Shown piece by piece: positions 28,947-37,568 of a stretch of 64,000 nucleotides of DNA. Source of the stretch: Chloroflexota bacterium (GTDB lineage: Bacteria > Chloroflexota > Dehalococcoidia > Lucifugimonadales > GCA-2722455); contig PBMB01000009.1 in NCBI GenBank assembly GCA_002722455.1, forward strand, positions 152,396 to 216,395, written 5' to 3'. A model generated the notes under the pieces. The model made no database searches. It saw only the letters and a list, made by a program, of their open reading frames with translations, and was not told the DNA's origin. How positions within the stretch are numbered: position 1 is the stretch's first letter; each line of letters opens with the position of its first letter. A program made the translations under genes and the position numbers.

Positions 28947-29690
28947 TTAATAATCTAAATCTTTATTCTCTAATTCATATAACACAATTGCCATAGCTGA
29001 AATAGCTGCTGTTTCAGCACGTAAGATTCTAGGACCTAAAGATAGTTTTCTAATACCATTTTTAATAGCAAAAATTTCTTCTTCGACAGTAAATCCATAT
29101 TCCGGACCAATAAATATATCAACCGACACATTAGAATTAGGTACTAATTCTAATGTGTCCTTAACATTTTCATTGCAATTCAAGCTACCTATCAAAGCAA
29201 AATCATTTACAAAAGAACATGCCTCTTTAAAATTACATGGATCATATAAGGATGGTAATAATCCTCTTTGTGATTGTTCCGTAGATTCAATAATTATACG
29301 ATTCCATCGATCATATTTTTTCTTCACTGAATTTAAACTCCGGTACATAGTAGATTTTTCACTAATTATAGGAACAAAAGCACTAACTCCCAATTCAGTA
29401 CATTTTTGTAAAACCAGTTCAAATTTGTCAAATCTAATTAAAGATTGGAATATACGTATATTAAATACAGGTTCATTCTTATTTTTATAAGAATCAAGTA
29501 CAATACCTATGATTTTGTTATCTAAAAATGAATTGAGTTTAACTACATATTCCATACCAGTATTATCAAAAACAATGACTGTATCACCTACTCTAAAACG
29601 TAAAACATTTTTAAATTGATGTACTAGCTGACCTACAATCTCAACACGGCCATTAGCAATATATTCAGTAGAAATAAAAAAATGATGCAT
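28947..29690 (-). CDS. rsmE: 16S rRNA m3U1498 methyltransferase
   Basis: A 247-residue SPOUT methyltransferase. An N-terminal PUA-like domain ('HHFFISTEYI', 'HQFKNVLRFRVGD') precedes the knotted SAM-binding domain with 'FIGPEYGFTVEEE' and 'LSLGPRILRAETA', which are diagnostic. It lies 42 bp after prmA, as in the common dnaJ-prmA-rsmE cluster of Gram-positive-type genomes. Confidence 0.93.
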   Translation of the reverse strand: MHHFFISTEYIANGRVEIVGQLVHQFKNVLRFRVGDTVIVFDNTGMEYVVKLNSFLDNKIIGIVLDSYKNKNEPVFNIRIFQSLIRFDKFELVLQKCTELGVSAFVPIISEKSTMYRSLNSVKKKYDRWNRIIIESTEQSQRGLLPSLYDPCNFKEACSFVNDFALIGSLNCNENVKDTLELVPNSNVSVDIFIGPEYGFTVEEEIFAIKNGIRKLSLGPRILRAETAAISAMAIVLYELENKDLDY

Positions 29691-29732
29691 TTTAAAATTA
29701 TGAAAAGAATGTTATGTTAATTTACAATGCTA

Positions 29733-30641
29733 TTATACTACCTGAAAACATAAACATCCCCAATCTTCTTCTACACATGAATTCACTAAAAGAAAACCAT
29801 TTTTTTGAAAAAAATCAATGATATCTATCATATTCTCTTGAAAAAACCCAGATAGAATTATTTTACCACGAGAATGTAAAATTCTTTTGAAATGAATGAT
29901 GCTATCTTTGATAACTTTTGCTGAAATATTCGCTACAACCAGATCAAATGATCCATCATTGAATTGCTCATGAGGTAAACCCGTATGAATAATTTCTATT
30001 TTATCCTGAACATTATTTATCTTTGAATTTTCTAAAGCTACTTCAATAGCAACTGGATCAATATCAATTGCAACAATATTTTCTAAACCATACTTGGCAG
30101 AAACTATTGAAAGAATACCTGAGCCAGTACCAAAATCTAAGATATGCTGATCTTTCATAATATAAAGATCCAATAATTCTATACACATCCTTGTAGTAGG
30201 GTGATATCCTGTACCAAATGCTTGTCCAGGATCTAATAAAACCATTAAATCTTTAGATTGAGGTTTATACTTTATCCAGCTAGGGACTACTATGACACGT
30301 TGACCTATTTTTAAAGGACGATATCTTTTCCTCCAACTACTTAACCATTTTTTTGAATCTGTAACATCATAATTAAATTTTATATTAGAAGATAAATATG
30401 AAAATAGCGTCAAACCGATATCAATGTATTGAATAGAATCTTTATTATCATTAGATATCGGAATATAAGCTTTTACTTTAATAATTTTTGGTTTAATGAA
30501 ATCTTCATCATCAGAAACAGATTCGTAAGATTCTTCAATTACAATTCCATCAATAGCAAATTTCTGTAATAACTGAGAAACGGGATCAATATATTCAGAT
30601 TCACATTCAACTACAATTTCAGTCCATTTAGGAATATCCAT
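29733..30641 (-). CDS. prmA: Ribosomal protein L11 methyltransferase
   Basis: A class I SAM-dependent methyltransferase that trimethylates L11. The 302-residue protein begins with 'WTEIVVECESEYIDPVSQLL', as usual. It has 'LDPGQAFGTGYHPTTRMCIE' (GTG-HPTT signature), the SAM loop 'LDFGTGSGILSI', and 'DLVVANISAKVI'. It lies 34 bp after dnaJ and before rsmE. Confidence 0.93.
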   Translation of the reverse strand: MDIPKWTEIVVECESEYIDPVSQLLQKFAIDGIVIEESYESVSDDEDFIKPKIIKVKAYIPISNDNKDSIQYIDIGLTLFSYLSSNIKFNYDVTDSKKWLSSWRKRYRPLKIGQRVIVVPSWIKYKPQSKDLMVLLDPGQAFGTGYHPTTRMCIELLDLYIMKDQHILDFGTGSGILSIVSAKYGLENIVAIDIDPVAIEVALENSKINNVQDKIEIIHTGLPHEQFNDGSFDLVVANISAKVIKDSIIHFKRILHSRGKIILSGFFQENMIDIIDFFQKNGFLLVNSCVEEDWGCLCFQVV

Positions 30642-30675
30642 TTAATATAGTATATCCTAACAATTAGAGGTTGTA

Positions 30676-31821
30676 TCACCAACCTACTATATTATTCATC
30701 ATTTTTTTAAACCAGCTCTCTTCACGTGCATATGGCTCTGCTTTATCATCGATCATCTCTTTACTTAATTCTTCAAACAATCTCTGTTGAGCTCGAGATA
30801 ATTTACGTGGAATCTTAACTATTATATTAACGAGATGATCTCCCCGAACATTTGATCTACCTAATACTGGGGATCCTTGACCTTTAATTTTAATCATATC
30901 ACCTGTTTGAGTACCCGGAGGTATTTCGATTTCCTTATTTTCTCCATCTATAGTTGGTACAGATATATTGGCACCCAATGTTGCTTGAACAATATTTATC
31001 GCATGTACATGGGATAAATTACTGCCTTTTCTTCTAAAAATTAAATGATCAGTAACTTGTATTTCAACATAAAGATCACCCCTTGGTCCACCTCGTAGTC
31101 CTGCCTCACCCTCTCCTGTTAAACGAATATTCGTACCTGTTTCAACTCCAGCAGGAATAGAAACAACAATTTTTCGATCCTTTATCTCTTCACCTCTCCC
31201 TTTACATTCAGAACAAGGTGAAGTTATAACCTTACCTGCACCACTACAAATACTGCATGTATGAACTTGAGAAAAAGATCCAAAAAATCCTTGTTGAGTC
31301 CTTTTAATTTGTCCTGTACCCTTACAATTATTACATGTAATTGACGAAGATCCAGGAGCACTACGATTGCCTCTACATGAATGACATACTTCTTTACGTC
31401 TAATTGCTATATCTTTATCAATACCGAAAATTGCATCTCTAAAATCTAAATTAATACGATATTTTAAATCAGAACCTCTCTCAGGAGTGGTTTGAGAACG
31501 TCCTCCTGAAGAACCAAAAAAAGCATCAAATATATCACCAAAACCACCAAAATTCTCAAACCCTTCGAAACCAGCACCTTGTGCTCCCTTAACTCCTGCA
31601 TGACCAAATTGATCATAAGCAGCTTTTTGATTAGGGTCACCCAAAACCTGATAAGCTTCATTTATCTCTTTAAATTTTTCATTCGCACCAGAAGCTTTAT
31701 TTTTATCAGGATGGTATTTTAAAGCAAGTTTACGAAAAGCTTTTTTTATATCTTCATCAGAAGCATTCCGAGAAACCCCTAAAACATCATAATAATCTCG
31801 TTTTTTATTACTAGTAGACAT
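30676..31821 (-). CDS. dnaJ: Chaperone protein DnaJ (Hsp40)
   Basis: Stimulates the DnaK ATPase and delivers substrates. The 381-residue protein has a J domain with 'YHPDKN' (HPD near 37-39), a Gly/Phe-rich stretch ('[20 protein letters not shown]'), four zinc-binding CxxCxGxG-type repeats between about 143 and 210, and two C-terminal substrate domains. It follows hrcA after a 175-bp gap, and dnaK and grpE are absent from this cluster. Confidence 0.96.
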   Translation of the reverse strand: MSTSNKKRDYYDVLGVSRNASDEDIKKAFRKLALKYHPDKNKASGANEKFKEINEAYQVLGDPNQKAAYDQFGHAGVKGAQGAGFEGFENFGGFGDIFDAFFGSSGGRSQTTPERGSDLKYRINLDFRDAIFGIDKDIAIRRKEVCHSCRGNRSAPGSSSITCNNCKGTGQIKRTQQGFFGSFSQVHTCSICSGAGKVITSPCSECKGRGEEIKDRKIVVSIPAGVETGTNIRLTGEGEAGLRGGPRGDLYVEIQVTDHLIFRRKGSNLSHVHAINIVQATLGANISVPTIDGENKEIEIPPGTQTGDMIKIKGQGSPVLGRSNVRGDHLVNIIVKIPRKLSRAQQRLFEELSKEMIDDKAEPYAREESWFKKMMNNIVGW

Positions 31822-31996
31822 TATTTATCACATTATGATTATATTGAATCCAATACCTATATACAACTATATATGTGATCAAATATTAAGTCAATAAAGT
31901 TGAGTTGCATCATATCAACTATAAGTAAGAAAATATATTAAAAAAGAACAATCATAAATGATTCATACTTGGTTAAAATTCAGCTACCATCAATAA

Positions 31997-33025
31997 CTAA
32001 GCAACCATTCTTGTGATATCTGTCATTATATTTACCATTAACTTAACCGATGCAATCCCTTTTAAATACTGCATTCTAACAGAATCAACTACAGCAATAG
32101 AACCAATCATATTATTTGAAATACCATAACAACCAATTATCAGACTAAATGGTCTCATTTTATTATTTGAATGCTCATCACCAATTACAACTCGAACTGT
32201 ACCAACTTGAGGCATCAAAGACATAATTAATTGTAATAATTCTCCCTGTTCAATATCATGGACTAAAGAATGTAATAACCCATTACGATTAACAAACTCA
32301 GGCTGGATCAATAAGTTTCTTAATCCATCCAGTCGATAATCAAATTGAATCTTTTGCTGTTGCTCTTCTAAAACAAACAAAACTGATTTAAAAAGTTTTT
32401 TCTTAACAATACCTAACGGAAGATCTACATCTTTTATTTGATGGTAGGATTTATTAACAAAAATATGATTCAGGTAAGTAATAGATTCATCTATCAAAGA
32501 TTGATCTATATGATTTGGAAAAGATAATATCTTCTGTTTAATAACAGCACCAGGGAAAACAACAATTAGTAACAATGTATTATTTTGAATTTTTATCACA
32601 TGTATTTGATTAACATATAACTGAAAACTTTGAGGCGCAGTAACAATAGCTAAACTTCCTACTAAATTAGACAAAAGATTTACTGCAGTACTTCCCCATG
32701 TATTAATGTCATTTGAAACAGATTGGATTAACTGATGTCTAACTTTTCTTCTTAACTTAGAAGACAACATCATTTCATTAACAGAGCCTAATGCTTCAAC
32801 ATACAATCTGTAGGCTTTTCTAGCAGGAATACTTCCAGCAGAAGAATGTGGACGAGTAACATATCCGTTCATTTCTAATTCAGAAACAACATTTCTGATA
32901 GTTGCAGAACTAACCTGCATTTCAGGAAATTCAGCTATCTTTTTAGAAGGAACAGGTAACCCATTCAGTATATAATCTTCAACTATATACTGTAAAACAT
33001 TAATATCTCGAGACTGTAAAACCAT
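31997..33025 (-). CDS. hrcA: Heat-inducible transcription repressor HrcA
   Basis: A 342-residue repressor that normally binds CIRCE elements at groESL and dnaK operons. The N-terminal winged helix shows 'VEDYILNGLPVPSKKIAE' and 'VSSATIRNVVSELEMNGYVTRPHSSAG', which is diagnostic. The C-terminal GAF-like domain is present ('IGDEHSNNKMRPFSLIIGCYG'). A TTGACA (33079-33084, minus strand) about 60 bases upstream may be its -35 element. I saw no CIRCE inverted repeat ahead of hrcA or dnaJ. Confidence 0.93.
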   Translation of the reverse strand: MVLQSRDINVLQYIVEDYILNGLPVPSKKIAEFPEMQVSSATIRNVVSELEMNGYVTRPHSSAGSIPARKAYRLYVEALGSVNEMMLSSKLRRKVRHQLIQSVSNDINTWGSTAVNLLSNLVGSLAIVTAPQSFQLYVNQIHVIKIQNNTLLLIVVFPGAVIKQKILSFPNHIDQSLIDESITYLNHIFVNKSYHQIKDVDLPLGIVKKKLFKSVLFVLEEQQQKIQFDYRLDGLRNLLIQPEFVNRNGLLHSLVHDIEQGELLQLIMSLMPQVGTVRVVIGDEHSNNKMRPFSLIIGCYGISNNMIGSIAVVDSVRMQYLKGIASVKLMVNIMTDITRMVA

Positions 33026-33104
33026 AACTTTTCCAACATGGAGAAATATAAGGAAAAGGTAGCATCGTTATAGCAATGTGTCAAGTAAATTTAAAGATAA
33101 GCAA

Positions 33105-34298
33105 TTAATATTTAACAACAGTATCTTTTGATCTTTTAAAAATAAAGAATGCTACAACTATAACTGAAATAAGTATTATAACTATAAGTATAATTAAAGC
33201 TATTAATAATGGGGAAAAATTATTCGATTCGTCAGTAGATTTATCTTGATTATTACCTTTTGCGATCAAATTATTATCGATATCTAACACAACTTCTGAG
33301 TTAGAAATAGATGGTGTTTCGATAACTATTGGAAGAGGAGTTGCTGTTGCAGGAACTAAAGTTGCTGTTGCAGGAACTGGAGTTGCTGTTGCAGGAACTG
33401 GAGTAGCTGTTGCAGGAACTGAAGTTGCTGTTGCAGGAACTGAAGTTGCTGTTGCAGCAAACGGAGTAGTGGGCTGTGAAGATTTAAATGCTTCTAATGC
33501 AGCAGCAATAGCTGTAGCGACTATATTAACTTCTGGAGTTGGTACAGGTGTCGGGGTAACAGTTGGACTTGGTGTTGCTGTAGGTTGAGATGATTTAAAT
33601 GCCTCTAATGCCGCTGCGACAGCTGTAGCAACAAGATCTGGAACTGGAGTTGCTGTAGGTGTTGGTGTCGATGTAGGAATCGGTGTTGGTGTTGGTGTTG
33701 GTAATGGCAAAGACTGAAAAGTTAGTGTGAAATCCCTTACAACTGTAGGGAAATTAATTACTCTATATTTATCAGTTTCTTGAGCGAATATTCCATGTTT
33801 ACTAGCATATTCATGGAATAATTTAGTTCTCAACCATTTTTCTTTATCTGTATTATACTTACTAGGTTTAGTCTTTTTTTCTATATCAGTCCAATATTTT
33901 TCAAAATCATCAGTATTAAGATTCAATTCACTAGCAACCTTATTTAAAGCATCTAAGTCTAGTCGCAATACCTCAGATGCTTCGACTAAAATAAATTTGA
34001 TAGTTTCTCTAGAAGAAGGATCATCAGGTCCAATTGAAAGACCACAATACGTACCATCAGTTTTAGTTAACTGTATATACTCGGAAAAAGTACTATTACC
34101 AATCTGGCTCAATAAAACATAGTTGCCATCAGATTTAAAGGGCGTTCCATTAAGTGTTACAACACCACAATAAATAAGAGGCAAAGGTTTTGCTGCAAAA
34201 ACTGTTGTTGTTACAAATAAAGACAGACAAACAAAAATTGCAGATACTACATAACGATTTAAGATAGAAATTTTTAACATTTGCATACTATTTGTCAT
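33105..34298 (-). CDS. Pro/Thr-rich, membrane-anchored surface protein
   Basis: A 397-residue exported protein of unknown function. It has an N-terminal signal segment (hydrophobic 'YVVSAIFVCLSLFVTTTVFA') and an extracellular domain of about 170 residues. A long low-complexity stalk follows: Pro-Thr repeats, two copies of a 17-residue helical segment 'VATA(V/I)AAALEAFKSSQPT', and six copies of a heptad 'ATAT(S/P/L)VP'. It ends with one membrane helix (about 365-388) and a short basic tail 'FKRSKDTVVKY'. This suggests a cell-surface protein held on a stalk. The ATG at 34298 overlaps a TATAAT hexamer, so translation may really begin at ATG 34286 or 34280. It lies just downstream of the S-layer-like gene. 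Confidence 0.75.
   Translation of the reverse strand: MTNSMQMLKISILNRYVVSAIFVCLSLFVTTTVFAAKPLPLIYCGVVTLNGTPFKSDGNYVLLSQIGNSTFSEYIQLTKTDGTYCGLSIGPDDPSSRETIKFILVEASEVLRLDLDALNKVASELNLNTDDFEKYWTDIEKKTKPSKYNTDKEKWLRTKLFHEYASKHGIFAQETDKYRVINFPTVVRDFTLTFQSLPLPTPTPTPIPTSTPTPTATPVPDLVATAVAAALEAFKSSQPTATPSPTVTPTPVPTPEVNIVATAIAAALEAFKSSQPTTPFAATATSVPATATSVPATATPVPATATPVPATATLVPATATPLPIVIETPSISNSEVVLDIDNNLIAKGNNQDKSTDESNNFSPLLIALIILIVIILISVIVVAFFIFKRSKDTVVKY
33335..33465 (-). repeat. 21-bp tandem repeat within the surface-protein gene
   Basis: About six copies of a 21-bp unit (plus-strand core GTTGCTGTTGCAGGAACT) encode the heptad ATATxVP. Copies differ by few bases, so unit number could vary by slippage or recombination. 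Just downstream in the plus direction, two longer diverged copies of about 50 bp encode the 17-residue Ala-rich segment. Confidence 0.85.
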
Positions 34299-34325
34299 TA
34301 TACAAAAAAAAGACCCCCCCTTGAA
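34297..34325 (-). promoter_or_regulatory. Candidate promoter inside the terminator, for the surface-protein gene
   Basis: On the minus strand a perfect TATAAT (34297-34302) follows the terminator T-tract, with a weak -35 (TTCAAG, 34320-34325) 17 bases upstream inside the hairpin. A start near 34290 would leave a leader of only about 4 bases before ATG 34286, i.e. a nearly leaderless mRNA. No Shine-Dalgarno sequence is visible, which fits. Confidence 0.35.
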
Positions 34326-34343
34326 AGGGGAGGTCTTTTTTTT
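34304..34343 (-). terminator. Strong bidirectional Rho-independent terminator
   Basis: A textbook hairpin: A8-GACC-CCCC on one side, a short TTGAAA loop, then GGGG-A-GGTC-T8. The stem is G+C-rich and flanked by A and T tracts, so it works in both directions. It lies 32 bp after the stop codon of the S-layer-like gene (34375) and would end that abundant transcript before the next gene. Confidence 0.9.
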
Positions 34344-34374
34344 TGTAACCTTTATTTAGTAACTAAATACTTTA

Positions 34375-37185
34375 TTACGGTACAAGAGTTCCTGCAGCCT
34401 TCAGATATACCCAATAACCTTGTCCAACAGATACTGTATCAGAACTGTCTGGGAGTATCGAAGTGAATGCATTATTACTGTTGCTGTATCCAATAATTCT
34501 GGACCATGACAAACCAGTAAGATAATCATCAGCATCTCTTGTAGTTACAGTTAAGTCGTTAGTTGAAACAGGTATTAAGTTCCAACCTTGTACTAACTTG
34601 TACTGTGCAGGAGCAGATGCTGAACCTGCAGTAAGTCCAGGAACATCAACCGTCAATGGATCAAATGTACTGGTGTGTACCCAATAACCCTTAGAACCAT
34701 CTACTGTAGTTAATGTACCAGAGAATGTACCATCAGAACCACGAACAGCTGTTAACCAACCACCTGCAGTTGTAGGATCGTATGTAGTTACGATATCAAT
34801 ATTTGCATTTGCAATTGCAGTACCAACAGCTGTATCAGCTGGAGTACCAGGTATTGATACCAAGTTCCATCCTGGCCTTAGAGCAATAGATGCAGTTCTC
34901 TTAGCTACTGTAAATGTAGTAGCAGAATCAGTTAATGCATTACCTGCAGAGTCTGTAGCAGATATTGTTAACGTATAAGCACCTAATGCTAAGTCAGTAG
35001 CACTATAGAGGAAATCAATGTTGTCAGCTGAAACAAATGATGAAGCAATATCAGTAGTACTAGCATCAGGATTTGTTAATACAGCCTTTGTAATCGTAAC
35101 TGTTTTATAGCTATCGCCAGGATACTCATCCTCATCAAATACCAATCTTAAGAATGGACTTTGATCAGTAACAGTTGCTCCGCTTGCAGGAGTAACTGTG
35201 ACTGTAGGAGCAGCTTGGTCAATTTCAAAAACAGTATCAGCTATTTTATAGGAAACTGTAGCTGCAGTTGCTGCAGATGACAATGTTATTGTCCTAGCAG
35301 AAGCATCCACTGCTGAGATAAATGACTTAGATGTTGTTGCAGTACCACCTATTGTAAGGCTTACTGAAGTAATGTCATCTCTATCGACATCACCATCAAA
35401 GTCAGCATCAGCAATTGGGCCTTTAGCTAATGTTAATAGAGTACTAGATGTTAATGTAGGAGTCTCATCTGCAACGGCTGTAAGGTTAGTATAAGCATTT
35501 GTACCATCAGATGCTTGTATACTGAAACCAAACTGACCAGATCCACTACCAGCAACTGCAGTATAACTAGCAGTTGTTACTAGAGGAGTACTTGCAGTAG
35601 TTGTAAGAGCCCCAGCACCGGTTGCACCGGAATTACCATGAACATCAATCTTTGGATAGCTAGCTGCTAACTTCTCATCTGTTGTAACAGTTACTGTAAC
35701 TTTACCATCTAAGGCAATTAATGCAGCATCTGTTGTAACAGTAGGAGCAGGAGCTATACCATCAGTTGCAGTAACAGACGAACCTGAAGCGACTGCATTA
35801 CCAGCAGCATCAGCAATTGTCCCTGCAATTGTAACAGCAGGCTTGACAGCAGGATCCATATCGGATGCAACTACTATATCTACCTGTGTTGTAGTATCAG
35901 CGTTAAGTGTAGCTGAATTAACAGTTGAACCATCAACTGTGAAATCAGATGCAGCAATCGTTGAAGCATCTAAAGCTTCACTAAATACTGCTGTAACTGT
36001 AGTTCTACCAGAACCTGTAGTAGCAGAACTTAGAGTTGGAGCAGTAGTATCAATAGTTACTGCATTTGTACCTGTCGCTGCATTTCCAGCAGCATCAGTA
36101 GCACTTACTACTATATTAAAGGCAGTAGAGTCACTAACAGCAAAACCTGCAGGACTACTGCTTGTTGCAGTCTTCCAAGAAGTTCCTTGTACAAACCAAC
36201 CACGATATCCATCTGTGATAGGAGCATAGTTGATTGATGAACCAGAAACTGCAACACCATTAATCGAAAGAGCAATTCCAGAAGTTGTTATTCCACTTGC
36301 AGAATCAGCAACATCAAATGTTACTGTAGGAGCAAGTGTTGTTGTTTTAGAAGCATCAGCAGGAGTTAAACTACTAACGGTCGGTGCAGTAACATCAATT
36401 GTTACTGTATCAGTAGCTAAGGTATTACCAGAGCTATCTAGATAACTTAAAGTAACCGTATCACCATCTTGAGCCCAGACACCATCATTGTTAGTGCCTT
36501 GTAAATTAGCTTCACTCTCAATAGCAATTGAACCTCTAAATACCTGAGCTGTTGAGTTAGCTGTTGAAGAACCAACAGAAGCAACCTCAGTAATGGTTGC
36601 ATACTCACCAGCTGGATCAGAAGTACTTGTAACTTTTACTCTCTGCGTAGCTGAAGCAGTATGTGCCCATGAATCAGCAACATGATAACTAAATGAAACA
36701 GTTGTCGTTGCAGTTGTTGCAACAGCTGTCAATATAGTTGCCTCAGCAGAAGTTAATGAATATGAGGAAACGAAAGCTGAAGTTCCATCAACTGACACCG
36801 TTGGTGCAGCACTTAATGGAGTACTGGACGGAGATGACTCATTAAAATCAGTCTCAGTAAGAGTATGCTTTGAACTCTCATTCGTTGAACCTACGTAACC
36901 TGTTGCAATTTTGAAAGCTGTACCAGCAGATGCAGTTCCACTTAAACCTTTCCAGACAGCAGTTCCTGTCTTGGTGGTTTCTAGAGCATCATCTACTACG
37001 TAAAAATAGGCAGTGGCATCAGATTGAATATAACTGATGTCTTCCCCACTTGTATTAGTCCATGCAGCCGCACCATCGGCAATTGACATAGCAGCTGCCT
37101 CCGTAGTTTGAACTGACTGACTAAATCCCGTAACAGCAATTAAAATAGCCGCGAGAAATACAGAAATTTTAGCTAGCTTTTTCAC
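34375..37185 (-). CDS. Large secreted S-layer-like protein with Ig-like domains
   Basis: A 936-residue exported protein, likely a major surface (S-layer-like) protein. The GTG start (37185) follows GGGGG and gives a signal peptide 'MKKLAKISVFLAAILIAVTG' ending near 'TEAAA'. The body is Ala/Thr/Ser-rich with very few Cys or Lys. It has Ig-like (Big/cadherin-type) repeats that begin 'VTIDVTAPTVSS' (about 267) and 'VTIDTTAPTLSS' (about 387), and an EF-hand/dockerin-like calcium loop 'DADFDGDVDRDD' near 595. Two C-terminal modules start 'RPGWNLVSIPG' (about 772) and 'VQGWNLIPV' (about 870), each ending 'GYWV'. Codon choice and base composition are richer in G+C than its neighbours, as expected for very high expression. 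Tandem promoters and a strong terminator support this. No anchor motif is seen. Confidence 0.8.
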   Translation of the reverse strand: MKKLAKISVFLAAILIAVTGFSQSVQTTEAAAMSIADGAAAWTNTSGEDISYIQSDATAYFYVVDDALETTKTGTAVWKGLSGTASAGTAFKIATGYVGSTNESSKHTLTETDFNESSPSSTPLSAAPTVSVDGTSAFVSSYSLTSAEATILTAVATTATTTVSFSYHVADSWAHTASATQRVKVTSTSDPAGEYATITEVASVGSSTANSTAQVFRGSIAIESEANLQGTNNDGVWAQDGDTVTLSYLDSSGNTLATDTVTIDVTAPTVSSLTPADASKTTTLAPTVTFDVADSASGITTSGIALSINGVAVSGSSINYAPITDGYRGWFVQGTSWKTATSSSPAGFAVSDSTAFNIVVSATDAAGNAATGTNAVTIDTTAPTLSSATTGSGRTTVTAVFSEALDASTIAASDFTVDGSTVNSATLNADTTTQVDIVVASDMDPAVKPAVTIAGTIADAAGNAVASGSSVTATDGIAPAPTVTTDAALIALDGKVTVTVTTDEKLAASYPKIDVHGNSGATGAGALTTTASTPLVTTASYTAVAGSGSGQFGFSIQASDGTNAYTNLTAVADETPTLTSSTLLTLAKGPIADADFDGDVDRDDITSVSLTIGGTATTSKSFISAVDASARTITLSSAATAATVSYKIADTVFEIDQAAPTVTVTPASGATVTDQSPFLRLVFDEDEYPGDSYKTVTITKAVLTNPDASTTDIASSFVSADNIDFLYSATDLALGAYTLTISATDSAGNALTDSATTFTVAKRTASIALRPGWNLVSIPGTPADTAVGTAIANANIDIVTTYDPTTAGGWLTAVRGSDGTFSGTLTTVDGSKGYWVHTSTFDPLTVDVPGLTAGSASAPAQYKLVQGWNLIPVSTNDLTVTTRDADDYLTGLSWSRIIGYSNSNNAFTSILPDSSDTVSVGQGYWVYLKAAGTLVP

Positions 37186-37255
37186 TTAAGCTACCCCCTT
37201 ACGATTAATATTTTTTTTAACAATTTCTTTCAAAAATTAAACCTTATATTATTAT

Positions 37256-37305
37256 AAGTCTTAATAGATTTTCGAAGTCTTAATACTACGTTATCATTAA
37301 GGCTT
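37256..37305 (-). repeat. 11-bp motif repeated upstream of the S-layer-like gene
   Basis: Plus-strand AAGTCTTAATA occurs exactly twice (37256-37266 and 37275-37285, 19 bp apart). A near copy lies inverted at 37295-37305 (ATTAAGGCTT region). The cluster overlaps or follows the downstream promoter, where a regulator could act. No matching known operator was recognised. Confidence 0.5.
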
Positions 37306-37318
37306 ATTATATTGTCAA
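37290..37318 (-). promoter_or_regulatory. Promoter P2 of the S-layer-like gene
   Basis: Perfect TTGACA (37313-37318), 17-base spacer, GATAAC (37290-37295; four of six matches). The start would be near 37283, giving a leader of about 100 bases. Confidence 0.45.
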
Positions 37319-37391
37319 GTACTTTAAACACCCTAAAACAAAATCTTTATATCATTAAAGCTTTGTGTCGAATATAAAATACTACATATGA

Positions 37392-37420
37392 ACTATATCT
37401 CACCCTATCCCCATTGTCAA
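37392..37420 (-). promoter_or_regulatory. Promoter P1 of the S-layer-like gene
   Basis: Perfect TTGACA (37415-37420), ideal 17-base spacer, TATAGT (37392-37397; five of six). This is the best sigma-70-type promoter I found in the window. It would give a leader of about 200 bases. Confidence 0.55.
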
Positions 37421-37568
37421 CAATTAAGCAACTATATTTTTATTGAAAAAACGTGCAAAAAATAACCATAATTTTAATTCATGAAAAGCTTGACGAGTTT
37501 TAAACAAATATAAATTATTAATAGGTAATATCATTACTTTTACAAAACACATTAGTTGCGACATATCT

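Larger units (their letters stand above)
37186..37568 (-). promoter_or_regulatory. 383-bp leader/promoter region of the S-layer-like gene
   Basis: No gene lies in this gap between rho and the S-layer-like gene. It holds two good minus-strand promoters, three copies of an 11-bp motif, and a leader of about 100-200 bases ending in a GGGGG ribosome site. I saw no clear terminator for rho in it. Confidence 0.6.

Noticed and set aside
31822..31996. A 5-bp inverted repeat GTTGA...TCAAC before dnaJ as a CIRCE element
   Set aside because: It does not match the CIRCE consensus in sequence or spacing.
33335..33465. Regular repeats resembling a short CRISPR array
   Set aside because: The 21-bp units are contiguous, with no spacers, and code in frame for a Pro/Thr stalk. 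No cas genes are present.
35843..36445. Two long plus-strand reading frames antisense to the S-layer-like gene
   Set aside because: They arise from the Ala/Thr/Ser/Val-rich codons of the real gene, have no ribosome site and resemble no protein.
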